Shown here: piece after piece, positions 1 to 8,520 of the stretch
Position numbering within the stretch: the first letter of the stretch is position 1
Layout: every line of letters begins with the position of its first letter
Source: Amoeboaphelidium occidentale
Taxonomy: Eukaryota > Aphelidiomycota > Aphelidea
Direction of reading: 5' to 3'
Length of the DNA: 64,000 nucleotides
Assembly (NCBI GenBank): GCA_023515795.1
Contig: JALGPX010000013.1
Location: 1 to 64,000 of the forward strand
Translations under genes and position numbers: made by a program
The notes under the pieces: generated by a model
Databases searched by the model: none
The model's input: only the letters and a program-made list of their open reading frames with translations
Told to the model about the DNA's origin: nothing

Positions 1-241
1 TATGGATTTGGCAGCTTTGGAAGGACATTTAGCGATTGTTATATGGTTACATCAGCATAGAACAGAAGGATGTACTGAAAGTGCTATGGATAGCGCAGCT
101 ATGAATGGACATTTAGCGGTTGTTAAATGGCTGCATCAAAATAGAACATAAGGATGTACTGAAAGAGCCATGGCTTGGGCACCTGGGAGAGGATATTTGG
201 ATATTGTTAACTATTTACCAAATGTGCTTGTGAGGCGTTAA
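1..241 (+). pseudogene. Ankyrin-type repeat fragment, cut by the window edge and by an internal stop
   Basis: Frame 2 reads two ankyrin-like units of the form [17 protein letters not shown] / [18 protein letters not shown] follows at 149-151, and the same frame then continues with a third recognisable unit (EGCTERAMAWA-like, then GYLDIVNYL) to a TAA at 239-241. The WLHxNRxEGCT style is that of large ankyrin families in some protists and giant viruses; the ancestry of this copy is not decidable here. The first stop sits where the repeat pattern expects Glu, so a single nonsense change is the simplest reading. The upstream part lies outside the window. It is likely a decayed member of a repeat family; a sequencing error is the alternative. 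Confidence 0.6.
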
Positions 242-646
242 CATAGGCGGAAATAAGGTACTCGATATGTTATTGTTAAAAGGGCATGCTTCAACATCAG
301 GCGATAACGAATAAATGAATGTTGATCCTGTTTTAAAGTTGGCTAGAAATAGGATAAAATTCTTATCGACAAGTTACAATCATTATAAGTTACCCTCTTA
401 TCATTGCTCTACCAAGCGCTTACTCAATAAGACTAAATGTCGGGTTTTCATCATATTACAGTATGAAAACAATTACAAATGGAATTCACAAATACAAAAA
501 CGCCCATCGGGCTTCGCGTAGCAATGAAGAGCGCATTCGATGCGCGCTGAAGCGTCTACCGCTAGTCTTGGATTTAATTGTGGTGTCGAAACGAAGCTAC
601 TATTGAGGCTTTTTGCGACATTTTTTTGCGAAACTACGACGCAGAA
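242..646. other. Intergenic stretch with a short GC-rich palindromic segment
   Basis: No convincing gene. The only unusual part is about 500-580, which is richer in G and C than its surroundings and contains cgcccatcgggcttcgcg and gcgcattcgatgcgcgc, both with inverted symmetry. The 10-mers agcgcattcg and aagcgtctac in this patch also occur (the first as reverse complement) in the mobile-element remnant near 58250. This hints at a shared repeat family. The rest is probably the promoter of the sorting nexin gene. Confidence 0.35.
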
Positions 647-2554
647 ATGGTATCGACTAAAATTGCTGTTGCTGTTTATGATTTCGATGGGGAACAGGCT
701 TATAATGAATTATCTTTTCGTGTTGGAGATCGATTAGGAATATGTAGTAGTAATCAGGCGGATGGTTGGTTGGAGGGATACTTGTTGGATCAGAATGGAA
801 GATTTCAAGTATCTCAGCTGGGACTAATTCCTGCAGAGTATGTCCAAATGACTGATGATATTGTGGAGAATGTTACTGTACCGCCTACATTGCCGCCACT
901 ACCATCGCTACTGCAGAGATTAGTAGCAGAACAGGAGGAAAAGCAACGACAAAAGAGGCAATCTTCAGAATATCAAACGGTAGCAGCAGCACCTCCACCA
1001 CCTTTGCCTTCTACGGCTACAATTGCTGCAGCTCTACAAAAGGATTTGAATAATGTCGTGCTTAGTACTAACAGGAATCAATCAGATTCTGATATGCAGC
1101 AACAACACAATGCAACTACTACTGAGAACAACTTGGATTGTTCAGAGTTTGATGATTCTTTGCATGATGAATTTGGTGGCAAGAATGATAATCATTTTGA
1201 TACGCGTACCATTAATACTGCTGTAACGAGTTTAAATGATCCAAGCAACAATAATCGCACTCCTTCAGCACCAGGTACAGTTCGTGTTAAGCCTTCAAAG
1301 AATTTCTTTTCTCCGTTCGTATCTAGAGGGTTTGATGCTTTTCTGACAAAGAATGAATTACCGCTGGCGTATGTCAATGATGTTGCTATTGCTTTAGATG
1401 TTTGTGCAGAAAAGCCTTTGGAACCTCACTGGAATGTAATGATGCCGCAAAATCTGAACTCTGTTACAAGAGAATCGACCAGTTTGTTTGATTTGCAAAT
1501 TGTTGGGCATTCTACCGAATCGAAATTCATTGGTACAAAAGTGTTTACAGTATTTCATATTCTGGAAAAGAAATCAAATATTGTTGTTCAGAGACGTTAT
1601 AAACACTTTGAATGGTTGCACAAGATTCTTTCAACGAAATTCTCATTTGTTTGTCTTCCGGTACTCCCAGAGAAACAAGCTAATGGACGCTTTGAGGATC
1701 GTTTCATAGAACGTAGAAAGTATTTGTTGACTAGATACTTGGATAGATTGAATAGGCATCCTCTGATAAGTACAAGTAAAGTATTCAAATTGTTTGTGAC
1801 TTGTAACACAGCAAGTGAATGGAAGGCTGGAAAGAGGGCTGCAGAGAGTGATGATTTAGTAGGAGATAAATTATTGCATGCTATTAACATTCATGGTGAC
1901 TTGCCAAAGTTGGATGGCGATGAAGATGGAAAGGAATTTGTCGATGTTGTTAATGGCATGAAAGTGAAACAATTGATTATGCGTGATAGTTTAGTTGGAT
2001 TAGCTTCATTTAATAATAGTGGTCATAATTACTTCCAGAAGCTTTCAGCTGCCTTCTCGAAAATGGTTAAAAGTGTTCCGACAAAAGGGCCTAATTCTCC
2101 AATATCGGATAATCCTTATTGTTGGCTTCCGGATTGTGATAAATGCACAGCAATGATTAGTGCGATGGAGAATGCATCCAGAATACTTCATGAATGCAGC
2201 AGTCAGTTTCCACAGAACAATGAGCATACTGTCGCTAAAGCAATTGGTCAATTAACAGAGTATGAACATAATCTCGATAGCGTACAGCTTTCTGCGTTCA
2301 TACAGCATAAAACAATTCAAAAGCTGAAAGACTGGAGAAAACAAGCATTTGATGGTACAATTGATCAGAATTTGCTGGAAGAGCTAGAGATTAAATGCAG
2401 TAAACTGGTACAGGTTGCTTATGCTGAAGCAACACATTTCCATGAGGAACGTGACAAGGACTTCAAAATTATGATGAAAGGACTCCTAGAAGGAGAAGCT
2501 GCATTCTACAGAAAACTGGCGGAAAATCTTGAAGAAGCTAGTGAAGCATTTTGA
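647..2554 (+). CDS. SNX9/18/33-type sorting nexin (SH3-PX-BAR)
   Basis: 635 residues. The start at 647 puts the SH3 domain at residues ~4-65 (AVAVYDFDGEQAYNELSF, then GWLEG), as in SNX9, whose SH3 is at the extreme N terminus. An in-frame ATG at 578 would add 23 residues with no family support. A low-complexity linker (~70-290) is followed by a PX domain (~280-400) with the RRYKHFEWLHKIL phosphoinositide-binding segment, then a C-terminal helical BAR region (~440-635). The family binds PI(4,5)P2, bends membrane and links dynamin and WASP to endocytosis. The gene is intronless. The neighbour downstream is on the opposite strand and ends 38 nt away. Confidence 0.88.
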   Translation: MVSTKIAVAVYDFDGEQAYNELSFRVGDRLGICSSNQADGWLEGYLLDQNGRFQVSQLGLIPAEYVQMTDDIVENVTVPPTLPPLPSLLQRLVAEQEEKQRQKRQSSEYQTVAAAPPPPLPSTATIAAALQKDLNNVVLSTNRNQSDSDMQQQHNATTTENNLDCSEFDDSLHDEFGGKNDNHFDTRTINTAVTSLNDPSNNNRTPSAPGTVRVKPSKNFFSPFVSRGFDAFLTKNELPLAYVNDVAIALDVCAEKPLEPHWNVMMPQNLNSVTRESTSLFDLQIVGHSTESKFIGTKVFTVFHILEKKSNIVVQRRYKHFEWLHKILSTKFSFVCLPVLPEKQANGRFEDRFIERRKYLLTRYLDRLNRHPLISTSKVFKLFVTCNTASEWKAGKRAAESDDLVGDKLLHAINIHGDLPKLDGDEDGKEFVDVVNGMKVKQLIMRDSLVGLASFNNSGHNYFQKLSAAFSKMVKSVPTKGPNSPISDNPYCWLPDCDKCTAMISAMENASRILHECSSQFPQNNEHTVAKAIGQLTEYEHNLDSVQLSAFIQHKTIQKLKDWRKQAFDGTIDQNLLEELEIKCSKLVQVAYAEATHFHEERDKDFKIMMKGLLEGEAAFYRKLAENLEEASEAF

Positions 2555-2592
2555 AAACAAAGAATAAAGTTAATGATACTTATTGTTTAGTG

Positions 2593-3537
2593 TTAAAGTT
2601 GGGATAAAGACATATTCATGGAATAAAGGCAAGAACCGCAAACCTGCTGCTTGACGTTGCCGCACTTTGGATAATGTTGTGAACAAATCTTGCCATCTGA
2701 ATATGTCAATATTTGGGGATTCTTCATATCGTCAATGTAATGCAATGAATTGAACCTCGAGCTAAGAGTTATCATGTCCTCAAAACAGAACGAGCGTGTC
2801 ATGAAACCTTTCTTGATACTCATGTTCAAGTCTTTGTCTTGTTTCAAAGTAAACTCTAACGATCGGCTTCTTTGCGGTCTTGTTACCAAACGCACGGTAG
2901 GCATCTTCAACAAAATCCATTCAGCTGCAGACGTAGAAATCATAAGATCAGTATTAGAGTGAATCTTCATGCTGAACGCATTATTGGTATTACCTTTCTC
3001 GGTATCGTTAGGATTCAACCATAATACGACATGATCCAGTTGCACAAGTCTCATACCATCAGTATTCTTTCCCTTATCAGTCTCAAAGCATAATTTCTTC
3101 ATGGCCCTCCATAAGAATAACCAGGAATTGCGGCATAATACGTTAATATCACTACGGAGTTCCATATTCCAGATCTGATTTGATTGAATCTTGCATCTGG
3201 ATGAAACTGCTATTGGGAACATGCACGCTATCATTAACCTCGTGAACCTTTCAGAAGCACATATTTTATATGACATTCTGTCAATGTTTTTCAAGCTTTC
3301 GAGTTGAGTTGAAACAGTTTTGATCAGTGTAAGCACAGGAGGTCTTTCTTTGGCACTTTGGCTTTGCACCACTTGTTCATTGACAGAATCCTTAATAGTT
3401 TGCAAAAGTATAATTTCCTTAATGGAAATAGGTATATTGGTCCAAGTACCAGATATCATTAGAAAAATAAGAGTTTGTTCAATGTATAATCGCGGATGCA
3501 ACATGATCTTGCATAGAATCATGCAACGCAAATTCAA
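2593..3537 (-). CDS. Orphan protein, function unknown
   Basis: 314 codons on the minus strand, uninterrupted, with a hydrophobic stretch near residues 20-31 that could act as a signal or anchor sequence. The C terminus has a cysteine cluster (CSQHYPKC, CGSCLYS). I recognise no domain. The frame is long compared with background frames in the window and fills the space between the sorting nexin 3' end and the Yippee gene, so it is probably real. Hidden introns or a shifted start cannot be excluded. A lineage-specific secreted or membrane protein is a guess, not a call. Confidence 0.5.
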   Translation of the reverse strand: MNLRCMILCKIMLHPRLYIEQTLIFLMISGTWTNIPISIKEIILLQTIKDSVNEQVVQSQSAKERPPVLTLIKTVSTQLESLKNIDRMSYKICASERFTRLMIACMFPIAVSSRCKIQSNQIWNMELRSDINVLCRNSWLFLWRAMKKLCFETDKGKNTDGMRLVQLDHVVLWLNPNDTEKGNTNNAFSMKIHSNTDLMISTSAAEWILLKMPTVRLVTRPQRSRSLEFTLKQDKDLNMSIKKGFMTRSFCFEDMITLSSRFNSLHYIDDMKNPQILTYSDGKICSQHYPKCGNVKQQVCGSCLYSMNMSLSQL

Positions 3538-3944
3538 AACGTGGTAGATTTGTATGTTTTATAAAACATATCCTAAGACAAAGACGATGATGATATTTTG
3601 GTCTATTGATCTACTTTTTATCAAGTGCGTATGGTAAAGTGTATGAATGATGTGTTTATGTTTGTGAGTTTGATCATCATGAAACGTTTCTAACGCAGTA
3701 ATTATGTTCTCTAGTTGTAGGTCTACATTGTAAAATTCTATCAATTCGTTCTGCAGAAAAGTCTGATGACGTGATGTTCCTGTCGAAATACTACGCAGAA
3801 CAAAGTCAGCTGAATGTCCAACGTATCATATGACTATCCTGATTCGACAGAGTTTCACGGATTTCTGGGCCATATTTCCGAGAGCTGATAGTCTTTGCTG
3901 TAAACATCATTTCAATTGTATATCATTCTCTGAGCAAAAACGAA
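3538..3944. other. 407-nt intergenic region between divergent genes
   Basis: Lies between the start of the minus-strand orphan and the start of the Yippee gene, so it probably holds both promoters. I see no RNA gene, tandem repeat or coding frame of note. Confidence 0.4.
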
Positions 3945-4286
3945 ATGGGATTAGTTAGAACTCGATACTTTGCTGGCAAGAAAATCATTGGTTGCCACTG
4001 CTGCGGTACACATCTCTCAACAACTGACGAAATAATCTCAAAAGCTTTCCATGGACGTATGGGAAAAGCATACCTTATGAATAGCGTAGTAAACATTGCA
4101 GTATCACCATCAGCAGAAGATCGAACAATGTCCACAGGATTGCACACCGTAAAAGACATTTTCTGTTCGAGGTGCCATGCGATACTTGGTTGGAAATACG
4201 TGCATGCTTACGAACAGAATCAGAAGTACAAGGAAAACAAGTTCATTCTGGAACTGGTGCAAGTGTCTTTGGATATCAAGGACTGA
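3945..4286 (+). CDS. Yippee-like zinc-binding protein
   Basis: 113 residues, full family length, no intron. The two zinc half-sites are visible: CHCCGTHL near residues 17-24 and FCSRCHAILGW near 73-83. The diagnostic Yippee block follows (GLHTVKDIFC, then YVHAYEQNQKYKENKFILE). YPEL/Moh1 proteins are small nuclear or centrosome-associated factors with a Mis18/cereblon-like beta fold; in yeast Moh1 is tied to Gid-type ubiquitin ligase complexes. The spacing to the next gene on the same strand is 93 nt. Confidence 0.92.
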   Translation: MGLVRTRYFAGKKIIGCHCCGTHLSTTDEIISKAFHGRMGKAYLMNSVVNIAVSPSAEDRTMSTGLHTVKDIFCSRCHAILGWKYVHAYEQNQKYKENKFILELVQVSLDIKD

Positions 4287-4379
4287 TGTGTAGAAAATAA
4301 ATAACCGCGATTTCTCTACTGATGAAACAAACATCTCAACCCTTTTCTGTTAAAACTGTTTCACTAATTCTCATAGAAA

Positions 4380-5243
4380 ATGGCACAATTAGAAACTTTG
4401 CTAACAGAGAATGACACTGAATTCGCTCAATGGCTTGTGAACCAAAGAACTTTGAGACATGTGCAATACGAATTGTCAGCTTGTTTCGACTTGATCAACA
4501 GACAATACTCTTTTGCGAGACTGAATGGATTCTCTAAGCTTTTGACTTATTTAGCCCAGTTGAGTGATCAGAATGAACTAAAAGTCCTGGAAAATCTACA
4601 AAGAGAACAAACCAAATGGAATATTCTGTCGTTGGTATTCGCAAAGTTGTTGGAGATTCTGCGCAGTAATGCCTCAGCTCTTCTGGAGAAATGGACTGTT
4701 GATGAGATTGTGAAGATTTTAGAATTGTTTCAAGGTTATGCTTTGCTGTTTCCTAAAATCAGTCACGAATTCTTTCTGAATGGTGTGTCAACTGGTGCAG
4801 GTGCAAGTGGTGGTCAAGGAAGCAAGACCAACATTCTGATAATTGTCGATATGCTTTCGACCTTCAGCGAGAATGGTACCATAATTTTGAATGTTTTGGA
4901 GACACTTCAGTGTGTTCTCGTGGATTGCAATCTGACTTTGACTGTCTCAAATCCTTTGATGGTGAAATTGTTACAATCCGTCGCTGATGTTCTTAAGAAA
5001 AGATCGATAAGAGAAGATATAATACATTCAGCTATTGAAGTTCTTTATGTGTATTTGGCACCTGAGAAACCTTTGAATGTTTTAATGACTTATGATCAGG
5101 AAGTTGCATGGTTAGACCATTTCAAACAACGCAGAAAATTATTGGAAGGCGTTGTGGGTGATACATTTGTAAAGCAACTACTTAGCACGGTTGGTATTGG
5201 AACGATAAGGCTGAAACCTTCATCGAATTTAAATTCTCAATAA
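4380..5243 (+). CDS. CDC14-type septation initiation network protein (not the phosphatase)
   Basis: 287 residues, almost wholly helical and intronless. The C-terminal half carries the pattern of the fungal SIN-component Cdc14 family: KLLQSVADVLKKRSIREDI, then EVLYVYLAPE, then a KLLEGVVGDTFVKQL segment resembling the family's LLG..LGNVDELV motif. In fission yeast this protein binds and activates the Sid1 kinase at the spindle pole body. The identification rests on motif resemblance without an alignment, so a different armadillo-like protein remains possible. A glycine-rich loop (TGAGASGGQGS) interrupts the helices. Confidence 0.6.
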   Translation: MAQLETLLTENDTEFAQWLVNQRTLRHVQYELSACFDLINRQYSFARLNGFSKLLTYLAQLSDQNELKVLENLQREQTKWNILSLVFAKLLEILRSNASALLEKWTVDEIVKILELFQGYALLFPKISHEFFLNGVSTGAGASGGQGSKTNILIIVDMLSTFSENGTIILNVLETLQCVLVDCNLTLTVSNPLMVKLLQSVADVLKKRSIREDIIHSAIEVLYVYLAPEKPLNVLMTYDQEVAWLDHFKQRRKLLEGVVGDTFVKQLLSTVGIGTIRLKPSSNLNSQ

Positions 5244-6708
5244 ACGCAACACTCAGATATTCTGCGCCACGACTTTGCCACAGTATCAAAGTCGCCACTA
5301 TGTGGTGATAATGGAAGAGAATATACGTGGTCTTCCTCTGGCTCTTCTATTGGGCGAGGATATGTGTTTGTCAGTTGTTTCTCTTGTTATTCGGAGTTTA
5401 TGATATTGAGGTTGTTCTGCTGAATGGTCGAAAGACGATTGTGGTTTCGTGTTTCTGTGGTTTAATATCTTTTCTTTTTGGTTTATTATTCTGATTTTCT
5501 TATGGTTTTTATAATGGGTTTGTAATCTGGCTTTATGTGGTGTCCTGCTGCATTCTGTCTATGAAATGGATTCATCGTGGTTGTTAAAATTTAATCTAAA
5601 AATTGAAGCGGTTGAACTTCCTATGTGGTTCTTTCCGTAGCAGAATGTTACATAAGGCGGTGTTCTCTTTTTTGGTTTGATGGTCAAATTGTTTTGCACA
5701 CGGAAGCCTCGATGTTGTGCTACCGCCAATCCCCTATCGTGGGGTTGTCTGCTTGCTTCTGCTTTTATTGTTTTGTTGTACTATTTCTTGGATGTGTTTT
5801 AATAATCCACGGGGGTTGGTTATGTGGTTTTTCTTTGTTGTTCTCTGGCTTTTCAATGCCAGACAGATGTGGATATGTGGTTTCTTGCTTCTGTTGGATA
5901 GAAAAAGTCTTAAGCTGTTTGCCAGCTTATCGCCTGGTGTATGGTGGTTCTTCCTATTTAAGAATTGGTGTTGGATTGTGGTGTCTATTTGAACATCTCG
6001 ATGCACATTCTAAGTGGTTTCTTCCTCCAATCCATGCATACTGGGTGCTGTTTCAAACGATTCAATTGTGGGTCGTCATTTAGATAGCTATGTGGTGATT
6101 CGTCTTGAACTGGATAATATACCACCTGTGGTGACTAACTCCAAGTTGGCATGTGGGCTTGCTCTTGAATGATGCAACGCCTCATTTAGAGAATGACTTC
6201 GATGTGGTTCCCTCCAGGATTTAATATGATGTGGTTTTCTGGAAACATAGTGATTCTATGTGGGTTTTCTTTTCGTCTTTAGTTTTAATGTTTGCTAAAC
6301 TCCTCGTTGTGGGTATCGTGGAATTTCTGAAAGTAACGCTCATGTAGTTTTTTTAGTTTCTTACTTGTATTCATGTGTTTTCTGTTTTCTGCGTTATTAC
6401 TTATTTACGAAAATGGAGTTCGTGGATGTGGGTACAAATTATATGAACCACGATGTGGTTCTGCTTTCTCAAACTTTTGAAAAAAAACTGGCTCTTACGA
6501 TTAAAGATAATGTGGGCTCCTGTTTGTATTCCAAAATACCTGAATTAATACTAAACTTTGGAATGTGGTTCATACGAGGATTCATTATATTGTGTTCTCA
6601 GAAAAACATATCACATGTGGTTTCTCTTGTCGTCTTTAATTTTACATTGCTTTCTCTCTGTTACAATAAAAAATTTATTTCCTTTCTTCTTCTTCTTCTT
6701 CTCCTCCA
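5244..6708 (+). repeat. Gene-free block with about 22 dispersed ATGTGGTTT-like motifs
   Basis: Between the convergent 3' ends of the CDC14-type gene and VPS36 lies about 1.46 kb without a credible gene. On the + strand TGTGG occurs at 5301, 5440, 5456, 5536, 5624, 5823, 5868, 5876, 5977, 6067, 6091, 6127, 6152, 6203, 6230, 6259, 6308, 6427, 6454, 6511, 6564 and 6616. Many instances extend to ATGTGGTTT followed by pyrimidines. I found no copy in the opposite orientation. Spacing is irregular (about 25-200 nt), so this is not a simple tandem repeat. It may be a degenerate satellite, a structured non-coding RNA or a protein-binding array. Confidence 0.7.
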
Positions 6709-7732
6709 TTACATTAATAGAAACCTATTTCTGTAATAGTAAACTCCTTCAACAGAACAATCATCAACACACAACAATGCCTCACTACTACTACTACTAC
6801 TACTACCATCCTTCACTTCACTAGATAAAACCATACCCATCAATATCTCTTGCGCAATCTCCATACTAACACCAAACTCTTTACCAACTTGCAATACACT
6901 CAATCTCCCATAAAGATCAACCATTTCCAATATTCGACTAGAAGCGGCAGTAGCACCACCACCACCACCACCACAAACAGAATCATTAATAACCAATACT
7001 TTTAATCCACTACTTGGAAACTCCTTTAAACTATACTTTCCATTACTGCCATTCTGCTGTTCCTTAACCAATATCTCAACACAATCATAAAACTCCCTTG
7101 GCGATAGATACAATGCATACCTTCTACAAAACAAACAATACAAATCATACAGTGACACCATCCTTGGAATAATCCTTCTTGTATCATTATTATCATTATC
7201 ATTATCATTATAAGAAGAAGAAAACTTCTTTTCAATGAATCCATTAATTAAAACAGACATTTCCTTTAAATACTTTTTAGAAGATTTAACCAAACCAGAA
7301 GACTGTAATAATTGTAATAATTCATCTTGATCATCATCATCATCATCATCCTCAACAACAACAACAGCAGCAACAACAACTGAAGAAGAAGAACTCATAG
7401 TAGACTCTCTGTTCAACTTTGAACTCAACTGTGCTGACAATTTAACCAACTCTTTTGCATTACTCATCAATTGTGTAATATCCTTGAATGAATCCTGAAT
7501 ACTCTGAGATACTTTCTGATTATCTGAGGAAATCTTTTTTAACAAAGAATCATATCCACCCAAACCACCTGTTTTTGTATAAGTATAAGAAGTATAAGAA
7601 GTAGTAGAAGTACTACTACTACTACTACTAATAGTTATAGTATCATGTATCCTTTGTAGAAGAGTGACGTCATCACTATACAAACTATAAACAACTACAT
7701 CATTCTTAGAAGTAGTAGTAGTAGTAGTAGTA

Positions 7733-7763
<31 letters not shown>

Positions 7764-8163
7764 AAACCATTTGATTACCACACATTTCACATTGAGTATT
7801 CTTTGCTGATTGAGTAAATGTACATAAAAGACAAGAAACCTCCTTTAAATCTTGAAGAGAATTAACAACACCACAATTAGAACATTCCAATATCAAAGAA
7901 TTATAGTGATTGCATATTAAACATTTAAAGGATAACTTCAACTCAACAGCAGTACTCGAATCAGAAGAATTTGTAGAATATTCCAACTTTAACTTATCTC
8001 CTGCTCCTGCTCCTCCTGCTCCTGCTCCTTGTCTTCCTTTCAAACCAAAATACTCCAATACAGTTAATCTTCCAATATCCAATTTCAATTGACCATCATT
8101 TAAATTCAGGAAATCTTTTTCAATTGTAAATTTTTTTATTTTAATTTGTTTCTCCTCAATCAT
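6709..8163 (-). CDS. VPS36: VPS36, ESCRT-II subunit
   Basis: 484 residues from the ATG at 8163; an upstream in-frame ATG would only add translated CAA repeats (poly-Leu). The N-terminal GLUE-type domain contains two zinc-finger inserts (FKCLICNHY..ECSNCG and SCLLCTFTQ..CEMCG), the latter NZF-like with the ubiquitin-contacting Thr-Phe. The C-terminal EAP30 winged-helix region begins near residue 280 (MVSLYDLYCLFCRRYALYLSPREFYDC). Long triplet-coded tracts of Thr, Ser, Asp, Val and Gly lie between domains. VPS36 brings ESCRT-II to ubiquitinated cargo on endosomes. Divergent from THP3, with 42 nt between start codons once the assembly duplication is collapsed. Confidence 0.88.
7590..7775. repeat. 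Trinucleotide microsatellites inside VPS36
   Basis: Runs of (TAC)n/(GTA)n at about 7605-7630, 7708-7732 and 7737-7766 encode Ser and Thr tracts. Similar triplet runs occur at 6785-6804, 6952-6972, 7187-7210, 7327-7352 and 7360-7390 in the same gene, and at 8590-8610, 8740-8800 and 8925-8945 in the adjacent THP3 gene. This density is not seen elsewhere in the window. Confidence 0.85.
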
Positions 8164-8520
8164 TTCCTTCTGCAACAACAACAACAACAACAACAACAAA
8201 AAAAGATGGAATACCCAAAAGAATTAAAGGAATTCATTTCTAAATTATTCAAACTTCATTTTGCAATTAAAGATGAAATTTCTCTTCTTTTAAAGGAATT
8301 NTAAATTTAGGAAATCTTTTTCAATTGTAAATTTTTTTATTTTAATTTGTTTCTCCTCAATCATTTCCTTCTGCAACAACAACAACAACAACAAAATAAG
8401 AAGAACAACAACAACAAAAAAAAAGATGGAATACCCAAAAGAACTAAAGGAATTCATTTCTAAATTATTCAAACTTCATTTTGCAATTAAAGATGAAATT
8501 TCTCTTCTTTTAAAGGAATT
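8101..8520. other. Duplicated contig ends around a single N (assembly join)
   Basis: 8101-8300 and 8302-8520 are the same sequence, separated by one N at 8301. Both contain the 5' end of VPS36 (minus) and the first codons of THP3 (plus; ATG at 8206 and 8426). They differ by the length and interruption of a CAA repeat and by single substitutions (ttcagg/tttagg, agaatta/agaacta). Unmerged overlapping contig ends, perhaps from two haplotypes, explain this best. The first THP3 start leads straight into the N; the intact gene uses 8426. Confidence 0.9.

Noticed and set aside
5625-6083. A 152-codon + strand frame in the TGTGG block
   Set aside because: Composition is Cys/Trp/Phe/Leu-rich and follows the local T/G bias; no family, and other frames overlap it equally well.
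5244-6708. Telomere-like or telomerase RNA template repeat
   Set aside because: The motif is dispersed, not tandem, and matches no known telomere unit; the telobox proteins predict a TTAGGG-like repeat.
8206-8300. A second, truncated THP3 gene
   Set aside because: It is the duplicated contig end before the N at 8301; the same codons recur intact at 8426.
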